A DNA stretch of 64,000 nucleotides, from assembly GCF_030381805.1 (NCBI RefSeq), contig NZ_JAUDRH010000014.1, forward strand, positions 186,001 to 250,000, in the 5' to 3' direction. Below, piece after piece: positions 8,779 through 18,121 of the stretch. Source of the stretch: Chlorogloeopsis sp. ULAP01. Lineage in GTDB: Bacteria; Cyanobacteriota; Cyanobacteriia; Cyanobacteriales; Nostocaceae. How positions within the stretch are numbered: position 1 is the stretch's first letter; each line of letters begins with the position of its first letter. Position numbers and translations under genes: made by a program. The notes under the pieces were generated by a model that saw only the letters and a program-made list of their open reading frames with translations, searched no databases and was not told where the DNA came from.

Positions 8779-9594
8779 TCACTCACTCACACTGACAAGT
8801 TGAGGAAGTTTAGCAATGGGGATATCGAGGAAATAGGCTAAGACTTCTTGTCGCCAAGCATCATAAACGACTTCTAATCCTTCAATTTCTGCACCTGTGG
8901 CACGATGGACAATCTGCCAATGTTCTTTGAGGTAACCATTACGTCGTCGTTGTCCTTCTTCGTCTAATTCTAATAACTGAGCTGCAATTTCCGCTTTTTG
9001 CGTTGGTGCAAGTTTGTCATACTTACTTTGCCACCAAGCTAATACTCCTAATCGGTGAGCTGCTTCATCAGGTAAAATTGTTTGACTAGCAAACTTAGAA
9101 GTTTCTGGATCTGTGATTGTCGTTGTGCGACTGTTTAAAATTAGCTGGGCGACTATATGCAGTTCATAGTGTAATTCAAACGCCACAAAACCCAACCAGC
9201 TGCGAATTGGTAAATTCCCCATGAAATCCCAATGTTTTTCCACTTCCTGTACAATCTTGTCGAGGGGATCGCATCCTGACAATTCCCAAACTCGCTGACG
9301 AGTAAATTGGGAATGCGCGCCGTCATCACCAATTTGGCGGCTCAAAAATAGCTGGAGTTCTGGATCGGGAATTTGATCGATGACTTTGCTGCAAACTTGG
9401 ACAATATATAAATCGTGAGCAGCTCCACCAATCCGAAAGCGATAGAAATTCTCAAACTCTTCTTGTGTTGTTAGTTGTCGCGGTTCTTGAAAACGGGTGG
9501 TAGGAAAGTGAGGAGCGTATTGAGCAACCAGTTTATCAATAGTTTCGATTTCAAACTCAGTTGTCCAAGTTGGACGAGTTAAAGTTGCTGTCAT
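8779..9594 (-). CDS. Ferritin-like (putative di-iron) protein of unknown function
   Basis: 271 residues from the ATG at 9594, chosen because AAGGAAG lies just upstream. Long helices carry possible metal-binding pairs: IGDDGAHSQF, FELHYELHI and LPDEAAHRLG (ExxH-like), a pattern of four-helix-bundle di-iron oxidases. No named family is certain. It sits 27 bp downstream of an LLM monooxygenase on the same strand, so an oxidative or accessory role in sulfur-compound turnover is plausible but inferred. Confidence 0.6.
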   Translation of the reverse strand: MTATLTRPTWTTEFEIETIDKLVAQYAPHFPTTRFQEPRQLTTQEEFENFYRFRIGGAAHDLYIVQVCSKVIDQIPDPELQLFLSRQIGDDGAHSQFTRQRVWELSGCDPLDKIVQEVEKHWDFMGNLPIRSWLGFVAFELHYELHIVAQLILNSRTTTITDPETSKFASQTILPDEAAHRLGVLAWWQSKYDKLAPTQKAEIAAQLLELDEEGQRRRNGYLKEHWQIVHRATGAEIEGLEVVYDAWRQEVLAYFLDIPIAKLPQLVSVSE

Positions 9595-9621
9595 AAAGTC
9601 TTCCTTCATTAAGATTGCAGA

Positions 9622-10671
9622 TTAAGCTACCAATTCTAAAGAACGCACTCGTGGCATTACTTCTTCATGAAAGCGTTTCATCTCCACAGCAAAAGGTTGG
9701 AATTGCAGCATAAAAGTATCAATGCCTGTACCAACAAAATCTGCTATTGTTGCTGCTACGGTATCATAGCTGCCAACTAATCCGGCTGCTGTACCGCCGT
9801 TACTCCCCACGCCTGGATATCTCGCCATATTCTTGAACATCACCACTTCTGGCTCAACGCCTTTCATCAGTTCGGTTCTATCATCCTGTTTAGCAAGTTC
9901 CAAAAGATATTCATATTCTGCTTGAGCTTCTGCGTCAGTAGATCGGGCGATGACAAAAGCTGACATCGCAAACCGTAATGGTTTGGGCTTCATCCGTTCT
10001 CGCTTCCTAACATCAGCAATAGTTTCCCGCACCACTTCCAAAGGACGCCCATTCAGGAAAAATACATCTGCTGTTTGCATTGCTAAATTTTTCGCAGCTT
10101 CTGACTCTCCGCCCAAATATATACGGGGATGGGGTTGTGCTATCGGACGCGGACGCAAACAAAGGTCGTTGATTTGAAAGTAATTACCTTGAAAGTTAAT
10201 TCGTTCCCCACTCCACAGCGCCTTGACTACCTCAATCCACTCCTGGGAATAGCGATAACGCTCATCGTGCGGTAGAAAAGGAATGCCAGATTTTTGTAAT
10301 TCCGGCATAAACCAAGCACTAACAAGGTTAATTGCAAATCGTCCGCCGCTAATCGCATCAATATTTAATGCCATCTTTGCCAACACTACTGGATGAAATA
10401 GCAAAGGCTTAACTGCGGCGATGATTTCAATGGAATCAGTTGCTTCCGCAAGCGCTGCTGCGGTTGTCCAAGTCTCTAGCTGATCTAATTCTTGATTCCT
10501 GGGATTGATGATGTGTTCGGCGATGAGAGTGGTAGTAAACCCAGATGCTTCTGCTAGTTGGATCAGTTGCTTTGCCCTTTTGTAACTGGCATCACGGGGT
10601 TCATGGGGGTGGTTCATCGCGCCACAATTACCATAAACTGGAATCCAGATCCCGTAGCGTGGCTGAGACAT
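9622..10671 (-). CDS. LLM-class flavin-dependent monooxygenase (SfnG/SsuD superfamily)
   Basis: 349 residues. LLM-fold blocks: YGIWIPVYGNCGAMNHPHEP at the N-terminus, AAVKPLLFHPVVLAKMALNID, GGRFAINLVSAWF, LPHDERYRYSQEWIEVVKALW, and IYLGGESEAAKNLA. It resembles the sulfone and sulfonate monooxygenases that need FMNH2 from a partner reductase; the exact substrate is not resolved. It heads the minus-strand group running to the ferritin-like gene. A good operator copy is 92 bp upstream of its start. Confidence 0.87.
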   Translation of the reverse strand: MSQPRYGIWIPVYGNCGAMNHPHEPRDASYKRAKQLIQLAEASGFTTTLIAEHIINPRNQELDQLETWTTAAALAEATDSIEIIAAVKPLLFHPVVLAKMALNIDAISGGRFAINLVSAWFMPELQKSGIPFLPHDERYRYSQEWIEVVKALWSGERINFQGNYFQINDLCLRPRPIAQPHPRIYLGGESEAAKNLAMQTADVFFLNGRPLEVVRETIADVRKRERMKPKPLRFAMSAFVIARSTDAEAQAEYEYLLELAKQDDRTELMKGVEPEVVMFKNMARYPGVGSNGGTAAGLVGSYDTVAATIADFVGTGIDTFMLQFQPFAVEMKRFHEEVMPRVRSLELVA

Positions 10672-10762
10672 ATCTTTATACCCTCTTTGACTAGAGGCTA
10701 ATATCTTCTGGAAATTAAAGTCGATTGGAGTTTGAACACGCGACTTGCTTGTCTAGATAAAA

Positions 10763-10788
10763 TACTATTTATTGATAGATTTACCGTA
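10763..10788. promoter_or_regulatory. Sulfur-island operator, copy 2
   Basis: Arms TACTATTTATT and GATTTACCGTA, spacer GATA. It lies upstream of the minus-strand LLM monooxygenase. The right arm is identical to that of copy 10 upstream of ssuD. Confidence 0.75.
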
Positions 10789-10849
10789 GTATTAATATAT
10801 AATAATTTCACAAATAGCTAGCAAAAGCAATGGGTCAGCGAAATAAAAT

Positions 10850-10966
10850 CTAATAATCTGCTCTTTTATCCACAACATTATGTAGAGATTGCCCAGTGCG
10901 ATCGCCTTGCAAATTATCTAAAGATAGTTCCAGTATGCGTTCTTTCGCTCTAGGAGAATGGCCACA
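10850..10966 (-). pseudogene. C-terminal remnant of a D-2-hydroxyacid dehydrogenase
   Basis: The minus strand reads HSPRAKERILELSLDNL, then a stretch ending in HNVVDKRADY before a TAG at 10850-10852. This aligns with the C-terminus of the intact dehydrogenase at 26898-27845 (LRNRIVALFLDNL and RNVVDKNAGY before its stop). No start codon or NAD domain remains. It is a decayed second copy. Confidence 0.6.
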
Positions 10967-11341
10967 ACAGTAAGGGTATTTTACAATCCTTAATGTTAGA
11001 TAAGCTAATAATTAGTATTTCATGATATTGTGATTTACAGTAAATCCACCATGAATTTCAGCGTCTAGCAAAAGGTGAATACCTAAGAGGCTGATACCAG
11101 TACCTCAAAGCTTTATGGAAAAAGAATTTTATCAATCTGTATCCGAGTATTTTTTGGGCGGATGTCGAGGGTTGAAAGTCTAATAAGGTTATCTCAATTA
11201 AGTCACTTGCCACAAAGCCATAGGCTTTTGACCAAGATGTAATGCATAAATTATGGCTTTACATGAAAAGCCATTAGCCATAAGCAAATCAGCGTACCGA
11301 CTGTAAGCTTCGCTAACGCACTACGGAAAAGAAAAAAGTAT

Positions 11342-12706
11342 ATGAACAAAACACGCAAGTTTCGTTTAGGTGCATTCATTCAAGCCACAGGACATCATGT
11401 CTGTGCTTGGCTGCACACCGATTCACAAGCAGATGCTGGTCTCAATTTCGAGCATTACAAAGAAATTACCCAGACTGCCCAACGCGGCTTGTTCGATGCA
11501 GTTTTTCTAGCAGATAGCCCAGGAGTTTGGGGCGGCACTCCCGAAAATCAAATTCGCAATGGTAAGATTGTCCACTTTGAGCCGATTACTCTCTTCAGTG
11601 CTTTGTCTTCAGTGACCCAAAATATCGGCTTCATAGCCACTGCTTCGACCACCTATGAACAACCCTACAATTTAGCACGTAAGTTTGCCTCTCTGGATCA
11701 CTTAAGTAAAGGACGAGCAGGATGGAATGTAGTTACCACAGGCAATGATAATGCCGCAGCTAATTTCGGACTTGAGCATCACCCAGAACACAGTCAGCGT
11801 TATGAACGTGCTGAAGAATTTGTGGAAGTCGTAAAAGGACTATGGGATAGCTGGGAAGATGATGCTTTTATCCGTGACAGAGAATCTGGTATCTATTTCG
11901 ATCCCAAGAAACTGCATACACTCAACCACAAGGGCAAACATTTTTCTGTCAAAGGGCCTTTGAACGTCAGTCGTCCGCCCCAAGGCTATCCAGTGATTGT
12001 ACAAGCTGGAGCCTCCGAAGCGGGACGGGACTTGGCAGCACGCACTGCCGAGGTAATCTTCACTGCTAATCAAACCCTAGCTGATGCACAGGAATTCTAT
12101 GCTGATGTCAAAGGTAGGTTGGCGAGATATGGACGCTCTCCAGACGATCTAAAAATCATGCCTGGCGCTTTTCCAATTATTGGCCGTACCGAGTCAGAAG
12201 CGCAGGAAAAATACGAATTTCTGCAATCGTTGATTCATCCCGATGTCGCGTGGGGTATTTTGAAAAACTATTACAAAGGTGTAGATCTGTCTAAATACTC
12301 TCTAGATGATTTAGCTCCCGAACTACCCAGTGACACCAACACCAACAAGAGCCGTCTCAAACTAGTTAGGGATTTGGCTACTCGCGAAACCTTGACACTG
12401 CGTCAGTTGTATCTTGCTCTAGCTACTGCAAGAGGTCATCGCACCATAATTGGTACTCCTGAAAGTATTGCCGATCAATTAGAGGAATGGTTCAACAATG
12501 GTGCGGCAGATGGTTTTAATATCATGCCATCTATCTTACCTACAGGATTGGATGACTTTGTCAATCTAGTCGTTCCCATCCTCCAAAAACGCGGACTCTT
12601 TCGTACTGAATACGAGGGTAGTACTTTGCGTGAAAACCTGGGGCTGCGTCGTCCGGGCAATCGTTTTGCTGCTCAACAAGTGGATGAAAAATTGGTTTTG
12701 GCGTAA
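11342..12706 (+). CDS. NtaA/SnaA/DszA-family FMNH2-dependent monooxygenase
   Basis: 454 residues, the expected length for this branch of the LLM superfamily, which includes nitrilotriacetate monooxygenase and dibenzothiophene-sulfone monooxygenase DszA. Signatures: LGAFIQATGHHVCAW, FDAVFLADSPGVWGG, YNLARKFASLDHLSKGRAGWNVVTT, and PVIVQAGASEAGRDLAAR. It should oxygenate a C-S or C-N bond with FMNH2 from a separate reductase. First gene of the plus-strand catabolic block; start preceded by GGAAAAG. Given the context an organosulfur substrate is more likely than an aminopolycarboxylate. Confidence 0.9.
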   Translation: MNKTRKFRLGAFIQATGHHVCAWLHTDSQADAGLNFEHYKEITQTAQRGLFDAVFLADSPGVWGGTPENQIRNGKIVHFEPITLFSALSSVTQNIGFIATASTTYEQPYNLARKFASLDHLSKGRAGWNVVTTGNDNAAANFGLEHHPEHSQRYERAEEFVEVVKGLWDSWEDDAFIRDRESGIYFDPKKLHTLNHKGKHFSVKGPLNVSRPPQGYPVIVQAGASEAGRDLAARTAEVIFTANQTLADAQEFYADVKGRLARYGRSPDDLKIMPGAFPIIGRTESEAQEKYEFLQSLIHPDVAWGILKNYYKGVDLSKYSLDDLAPELPSDTNTNKSRLKLVRDLATRETLTLRQLYLALATARGHRTIIGTPESIADQLEEWFNNGAADGFNIMPSILPTGLDDFVNLVVPILQKRGLFRTEYEGSTLRENLGLRRPGNRFAAQQVDEKLVLA

Positions 12707-12832
12707 ATAAGTTTTTCACAGATGGCTAAACCAAACCTTTTGAAGCGTGCTTTTTGTAGATCGCCTCCGGTTTAAAGTGTGCTTGATATTCTACATAGCC
12801 TCAAAATCTTAGCCAAAAATAAGGAAAGAAAC

Positions 12833-14371
12833 ATGACTGAATATAGCCGATTGAAGACTTCGCCCTCTGCCGCAATCAAAGCAACCCTTGATTATCCGGT
12901 AATTGACACCGATGTTCACACCAATGATTTTACACCCGCTCTTGAGGATTACATCGCTGATTACGGTGGATCGAAACTTGTAGACGAATTACGCAAGGCG
13001 GAAAACTCTCGACTCAATTCCAAAGTCAATGGTAAGGACTGGTATCAACAAACACCTGAAGAACGACAATACTACCGCACAATTAGATCGCCTTGGTGGG
13101 CCAGAGTTACCCGTAATACCTTAGATTTAGCAACTTACACTTTGCCAGAATTGTTCTATGAACGTCAGGCAGAACAAGGGTCAGACTATTCAGTATTATT
13201 CCCCAATAACGTCCTTGCACCAGCCGGGGCTAGTCCTGAGAATCGCCAAGCATTGCAACGAGCAGTCAATCACTATCATGCTGACTTGTATCGCAAATAT
13301 AGCGATCGCCTGACGGTGGTAGCTGGTATCCCCATGACAACCCCGCAAGAAGCTGTTGAGGAGTTAGAATTTGCTGTAAAAACACTATGTTTAAAAGTAG
13401 CAAATATTCCTGGTGGCGTAAAACGGCCAATTAAGGCGATCGCTGATAAGTATCCAGCAGATCAATTTCCTGAAATCGCCAAATATGCTTCCTATATCGA
13501 CTTTTACGGATTAGATAGTGAATACGACTACGATCCATTCTGGGCAAAAGCCGTGGAATTGGGAGTCCCCATTACTACCCACTACGGTAGTCAAGGTTGG
13601 ACTGGTCGTTCTTCCATCAGTAACTACATGAACAACCATATTGGTCACTTTGCCGATGGCTCACAAGCATTTGCTAAAGCATTGTTCTTTGGTGGTGTAA
13701 CTAAACGTTTTCCACAGTTGCGCGTAGCCATGCTCGAAGGTGGTGCAGATTGGGGCGCACACACCTACATTCATTTAGTGGATCGTTTTTCCAAGCGCAA
13801 TCTGGAAGCACTCCAAAACTACAACCCCGATCTCACCAATGCCGATGAACTATTTGAGTTGTTTGAGCGCTACGGTGGCGAAATTACTCAAGGGCATTCC
13901 CTCAGCAAAGAAGAACTGACTAAGAGTGTGCTGGGTTCTTCCTTCAGCCGTCATAGCCGTCAACCAGTTGGTAGCGAACTAGAAGATTTTGCAGCAGCAG
14001 GTATTAAAACAATTGAGGACATCCGCGATCGCTGGGTAAATAATTTCTTCTTTGGTTCCGAGTCCGATGACCGCACTATCGCAGCAGCATTCAACGACAA
14101 AGCTAATCCCTTGGGTGTGAAAATCAATGCTATCTATTCTTCGGATGTAGGTCACTGGGATGTACCCGATCTCACAGTTCCTCTCGCGGAAAGTTGGGAT
14201 CTCGTTAAAGAAGGCGTGATTTCCGAAGCTGACTTCAAGGCCTATGTATTTACTAATCCCTACAAATTTTACACTGAAGCTAACCCTAATTTCTTCAAGG
14301 GTACGGCGATTGAATCCAAGGTAAGTAACCTCGAATCCCCACAAGTAGATAAAAGCTTAGTGGGAGTGTAA
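12833..14371 (+). CDS. Amidohydrolase-superfamily metal-dependent hydrolase
   Basis: 512 residues from the ATG at 12833, which follows AAGGAAAG; an in-frame upstream start at 12779 lacks a ribosome site. The DTDVHTN motif near residue 24 gives the first metal ligands of a TIM-barrel amidohydrolase (Amidohydro_2 branch); further blocks are THYGSQGW, MLEGGADWGAHTYIHLVDRF and YSSDVGHWDVPD. Relatives hydrolyse or decarboxylate aromatic acids. It lies 126 bp after the DszA-like monooxygenase and may process its product; the substrate is unknown. Confidence 0.83.
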   Translation: MTEYSRLKTSPSAAIKATLDYPVIDTDVHTNDFTPALEDYIADYGGSKLVDELRKAENSRLNSKVNGKDWYQQTPEERQYYRTIRSPWWARVTRNTLDLATYTLPELFYERQAEQGSDYSVLFPNNVLAPAGASPENRQALQRAVNHYHADLYRKYSDRLTVVAGIPMTTPQEAVEELEFAVKTLCLKVANIPGGVKRPIKAIADKYPADQFPEIAKYASYIDFYGLDSEYDYDPFWAKAVELGVPITTHYGSQGWTGRSSISNYMNNHIGHFADGSQAFAKALFFGGVTKRFPQLRVAMLEGGADWGAHTYIHLVDRFSKRNLEALQNYNPDLTNADELFELFERYGGEITQGHSLSKEELTKSVLGSSFSRHSRQPVGSELEDFAAAGIKTIEDIRDRWVNNFFFGSESDDRTIAAAFNDKANPLGVKINAIYSSDVGHWDVPDLTVPLAESWDLVKEGVISEADFKAYVFTNPYKFYTEANPNFFKGTAIESKVSNLESPQVDKSLVGV

Positions 14372-14476
14372 GACTTTGTTGGATATTAGGCGTGGGGTAT
14401 GGGGCATAGTTCACAATTCTCTTTGTCTTCCTCATCCCCTTCCTTTCTAGTCCTCAATCCAAAACGGGAAATCGAT

Positions 14477-15910
14477 ATGACAACAACTGACCCCGATTTC
14501 GGCGCTCGTGAGGCACTACGCCTAATTGGTCCCGATCCGGAAAACTGGGTGAGCGATCGCCCAGGCATCGACCACAATGTCACGATCGTAGGTGGTAGCG
14601 GCAGCGGTAGTACCTTTGCATTTGCGCTACAGCGTGCCGGGATCGGCCGCGTGACAGTGATTGACGCAGCCGAGGACGAAGCTCATGCAGGCGTGTGGCT
14701 GACACGAGCGCGGATGAAAAAGCTCCGCACACCGAAGAACCTGCCCGGCCCGGAATTAGGCATCCCAGAATTGTCTTTTCAAGCATGGTACGAAGTGCGG
14801 CACGGTGCTGAGGCTTACGCAGCAATCGACCGGATTCCCCGATTGCTGTGGGCTGAGTACCTTAGCTGGTATCGGCAGTTTCTCGGCATTCCAGTTCGTT
14901 ACCAGACGGAGTTGGTGCGGATTGAGCCAGCTGAAGGGTTCTTTCGTCTACACCTTGAGGTAAATGGTATTCCGCAGGTGGAGACTACACGTAAGATTAT
15001 TTTCGCTAACGGTGTCGCTGGTACAGGTGGCCCATACATACCACCAGTACTAGCTGACTTACCACGCACGCTGTATGCACATACTGCTGATGCCATCGAT
15101 TTTGATGCATTGCGCGGTAAAAATGTGGCGGTGATAGGTGCGGCAGCCTCAGCTTTCGATGCAGCAGGGGTAGCCCTGGAATCGGGAGCGAAGACAGTAC
15201 ACCTGTTCACACGGCGTTCAGCGATCGCATCTTTGCCAGTGATTCGGGTGCGGGGTTATCCTGGTGTTTACTACAACTATCCACAACTGCCTGATGCCGC
15301 TCGCTGGTTCCAGGCTTGGCGCTTTCGCCAAGTAGGCTCCACGCCACCACCCGACGCAATTGAGCGAGCGATCGCCTTCCCCAATTTCCACTTGCACCTG
15401 TCTGCACCTTGGAAATCGGCACAGGAAAAGGGAGGGCGTATTGTTGCCCAGGTGAACGATGATGTTTTCGAGTTTGATTTTGCGATCGCAGGTACTGGCT
15501 ACTTCGTCGATCCAACAAAGCGCCCCGAACTAGCCGACTTTGCCCAGCACATTGCCCTGTGGCGCGATCGCTACGAGCCACCAGCAGATCAACGCGACGA
15601 CGATCTAGGAACGCACCCTTACCTCGGCAACGCGCACGAATACCTAGAGAAAGTACCCGGTACTGCGCTCTACCTGAAAGACATTCACGTATTTAACCCT
15701 GCTGGTTTTGTCAGTTTCGGACTGCCAATTGGTGACGTACCCAGCATTCGCCGCGACGTGCCGATCATAGTATCTCGCATCAGCCACGACTTATTCTTCG
15801 CAGACTGGGAGCAGCACGAAGCACGCATCACCAGCGAGAACATTGCGCCCGACTTCGAGGACTCACTGTACGCAGCCGCAGTGTGGAAGCAGAAAGTACC
15901 AGTTGGTTAA
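14477..15910 (+). CDS. FAD/NAD(P)-dependent oxidoreductase (flavin-containing monooxygenase-like)
   Basis: 477 residues from the ATG at 14477 (MTTTDPDF), preferred over 14399 because the extra 26 residues are low-complexity and unrelated to the fold. The FAD-binding Rossmann motif is TIVGGSGSGS and the second nucleotide-binding motif is VAVIGAAASAFDAAG. An ATG-like motif (AIAGTGYFVD) follows. Relatives oxygenate soft nucleophiles, including sulfur, using NADPH. GC content is visibly higher than in neighbours, hinting at separate acquisition. It is part of the plus-strand catabolic block. Confidence 0.82.
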   Translation: MTTTDPDFGAREALRLIGPDPENWVSDRPGIDHNVTIVGGSGSGSTFAFALQRAGIGRVTVIDAAEDEAHAGVWLTRARMKKLRTPKNLPGPELGIPELSFQAWYEVRHGAEAYAAIDRIPRLLWAEYLSWYRQFLGIPVRYQTELVRIEPAEGFFRLHLEVNGIPQVETTRKIIFANGVAGTGGPYIPPVLADLPRTLYAHTADAIDFDALRGKNVAVIGAAASAFDAAGVALESGAKTVHLFTRRSAIASLPVIRVRGYPGVYYNYPQLPDAARWFQAWRFRQVGSTPPPDAIERAIAFPNFHLHLSAPWKSAQEKGGRIVAQVNDDVFEFDFAIAGTGYFVDPTKRPELADFAQHIALWRDRYEPPADQRDDDLGTHPYLGNAHEYLEKVPGTALYLKDIHVFNPAGFVSFGLPIGDVPSIRRDVPIIVSRISHDLFFADWEQHEARITSENIAPDFEDSLYAAAVWKQKVPVG

Positions 15911-15989
15911 GACGTTTGCCGTACATGGGGATTAGAAATGATCCAATCCCCGCTTCCTAAATCAAACACACACTTGAGGAATTATCGCT

Positions 15990-16640
15990 ATGTCTATCGA
16001 ACGCCGCTCTAGTTTATTCCCTTATTTATTATCCCGCGTCTCTGAAGATACCAAAAAACCCGCACCCCTCGTGTTGTTTTTGCATGGGGCCCGCGATCGT
16101 GGTAATGATTTAAATGTGCTGCTAAAATGGGGTCTACCTCGTTTTGTGAATGAATCAAGTTCCTTACCTTATTTCTTTGCAGCGCCCCAACTTCCTGAAG
16201 GACAAACTTGGGTAGAACGTGAAGCAGATGTGATTGCTTTGTTGGATAATCTGATCGTTTCTCAATCCATTGATCCTGCCCGTGTCATCTTATCAGGATT
16301 CAGTTTAGGTACAGCTGGGGCTTGGCACATTGCTGCTTCTAATCCTGGGCGCTTCGCTGGTTTGGTAGCGGTGTCTGGTCGCGTACCAACCTCGTTAGAA
16401 GAACCCCAATTAGCTGCACTTAAGGAAATTCCCATTCAGATATTCCAAGGAGCAAAAGACGAAAAACTGGCTATTGAAGATACACAGCAGATTGTCGATA
16501 CTTTGCGAGCAGCCGGTGGTACAACAGATTTTACTGTATTACCTGAAGGGGATCATTTTATTGCCGATGAAGTTTACACCGATCCGAAATTGCAACAATG
16601 GCTGATTTCACAAAGCCGTCGCACTTCTGTAGCTGTCTGA
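15990..16640 (+). CDS. Alpha/beta hydrolase (phospholipase/carboxylesterase-like)
   Basis: 216 residues. The oxyanion region LVLFLHGARDRG, nucleophile elbow SGFSLGTAG (catalytic Ser), a following Asp in FQGAKDEK, and the histidine in PEGDHFIAD give a complete triad. Small cytosolic esterases of this family cleave carboxyl esters. GAGG lies about ten bases before the start. It ends 6 bp before the methyltransferase, so the two are co-translated. Substrate not known. Confidence 0.85.
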   Translation: MSIERRSSLFPYLLSRVSEDTKKPAPLVLFLHGARDRGNDLNVLLKWGLPRFVNESSSLPYFFAAPQLPEGQTWVEREADVIALLDNLIVSQSIDPARVILSGFSLGTAGAWHIAASNPGRFAGLVAVSGRVPTSLEEPQLAALKEIPIQIFQGAKDEKLAIEDTQQIVDTLRAAGGTTDFTVLPEGDHFIADEVYTDPKLQQWLISQSRRTSVAV

Positions 16641-16646
16641 AGCATT

Positions 16647-17321
16647 ATGTCTTACGCACCATCCGATCACTGGAACGAATTCTTCTCTAAATGTAAGGAT
16701 GCTGGCACTGATTTAGATTGGGGAACTCAATGGACGAAGTTTCACCTTCCGTTTCTCAAGTCCGCCAACATTAAAACTATGCTTGACCTTGGTTGTGGGA
16801 CAGGAAACGACGTTTTACGTCTTGTACAACAAGGTTTTACAGTAATTGGTCTAGATTTTTCAGATGAGGCAGTGCGACAAGCACGCGAGAAAGCAGAAAA
16901 GCTAGGACTAAACACACAGTTTGTAGTAGCGGACATGGCAAAAGGTTTGCCTTTTGATAGTGCAATTTTTGATGCTGTGATGTCCAATGTTGCTATCCAT
17001 ATGTTTTCAGATCAGATCACACGCGAGTTGTTCAAAGAAATTCGCCGAATAATACGCCCTAAAGGATTGTTTGTTTTCCATATTAATTCTATAGAAGATG
17101 CTTTGGTTCGAGCAGAACGCCACCCACCCTTGCGCGAAATAGAGCCAAATTACTTTCTAGAACGTCATGAACAAACTATGCATTTTTTCTCTCAAGAATA
17201 TTTGCTAGACCTGTTATCTGGCTGGAAAGATATAGAACTAAAACATTACGAAATATTGGATAGGCAAACAGGCAAGCTGTTTAAACGAGTTTGGTGGGGT
17301 AAGGCAGTACAGCCTGACTGA
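16647..17321 (+). CDS. Class I SAM-dependent methyltransferase
   Basis: 224 residues. Motif I MLDLGCGTGNDVLRL, acidic residue ending strand 2 in VIGLDFSDEAV, then FVVADMAKGLPF and the post-I motif FDAVMSNVAIHMF. It looks like a small-molecule methyltransferase; thiol or thioether chemistry is possible in this block but unproven. It follows the esterase by 6 bp. Confidence 0.82.
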   Translation: MSYAPSDHWNEFFSKCKDAGTDLDWGTQWTKFHLPFLKSANIKTMLDLGCGTGNDVLRLVQQGFTVIGLDFSDEAVRQAREKAEKLGLNTQFVVADMAKGLPFDSAIFDAVMSNVAIHMFSDQITRELFKEIRRIIRPKGLFVFHINSIEDALVRAERHPPLREIEPNYFLERHEQTMHFFSQEYLLDLLSGWKDIELKHYEILDRQTGKLFKRVWWGKAVQPD

Positions 17322-17424
17322 AGATGCAGGAGAGCAGGAGGAAAGATGAGTCAATTCCTCTGCCTTCATAATTTCAGATACCATTATTTACGGCTGTATG
17401 GTTCATTTTAGTTAAGTTACCACG

Positions 17425-18066
17425 ATGATTGAAATTGACAGCTACACAATCTATCACTCACCTAATGCGTATATTGGCATCACATTGTTAAATCGCGCTT
17501 TATTTGGGACACCCGTTATAGTTCAGCGTCGCCCAATTTGTATTCCCAAAAAACGGGGAATCATGGTTGCAGACCTATTAGGCAGTAAAGAATCTTTTGT
17601 TAAAGGATCTTATCATCGAGAAGATTGCATCCGTTGGGCAGAGAAATTTAGGATAGAACTCAACTTAATCACTCGCGATCTCTTTCAAGAGCGTGCCAAG
17701 AGATGGATTGCATCGCCATTGAATCGTGAAGAACTACCAGCCCACGCTTATTATGCAGCACTTGGATCTGGGAAAGAATCATTGTTAGACCAAGCTCTCT
17801 TTCGTGCCGCTTGGGTAGATTGCATGGATGTAAATGAGGAGGAAGTTATTAAACACTGTATATCTTCCTCTGGCTTGGATTGTGAGAATATCTTAAACCG
17901 CGCTTTCACTATGGAAATTACTCAAATGTTGAATCATTCAATGAATTTGTTTAGCAAGGCAGGCTGTCCGGGTATACCTACTTGGGTAATAGAAGGTGAG
18001 CGTTTCTGGGGTAAAGATCGTGTTGATTGGTTGGTGGAAAAGGTGTGCTCAAGACTCCCAATATAA
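17425..18066 (+). CDS. DsbA-fold 2-hydroxychromene-2-carboxylate isomerase-like protein
   Basis: 213 residues. The C-terminal block GCPGIPTWVIEGERFWGKDRVDWL is the hallmark of the kappa-GST/HCCA-isomerase branch of DsbA-like thioredoxin folds (cis-Pro in GIPT). The N-terminal CxxC of oxidoreductases is absent, as in isomerases: the N-terminus reads SYTIYHSPNAYIG. HCCA isomerases act with glutathione in naphthalene degradation. In this block a role in aromatic or organosulfur breakdown is plausible; the true substrate is unknown. Confidence 0.75.
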   Translation: MIEIDSYTIYHSPNAYIGITLLNRALFGTPVIVQRRPICIPKKRGIMVADLLGSKESFVKGSYHREDCIRWAEKFRIELNLITRDLFQERAKRWIASPLNREELPAHAYYAALGSGKESLLDQALFRAAWVDCMDVNEEEVIKHCISSSGLDCENILNRAFTMEITQMLNHSMNLFSKAGCPGIPTWVIEGERFWGKDRVDWLVEKVCSRLPI

Positions 18067-18121
18067 ATTTTTAGATGGCTATATTCTCCTGGAAAATCAA
18101 TCTAACAATTTCTAAAAATCT

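Larger units (their letters stand above)
10672..11341. other. Intergenic region between divergent monooxygenase genes
   Basis: 670 bp between the minus-strand LLM gene and the plus-strand DszA-like gene. It holds operator copy 2, the dehydrogenase remnant, an isolated operator-like half-site (GATTTACAGTA at 11032-11042), and near 11300 a dispersed repeat fragment (CTTCGCTAACGCACTACGG). A promoter for the plus-strand catabolic block should lie here, but I cannot place it firmly. Confidence 0.5.

Noticed and set aside
11032..11042. Operator-like half-site GATTTACAGTA upstream of the DszA-like gene
   Set aside because: The opposite arm at the right spacing does not match; 300 bp from the start. 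Kept only as a note.
13979..14344. 121-codon minus-strand frame within the amidohydrolase
   Set aside because: Antisense shadow of a conserved gene.
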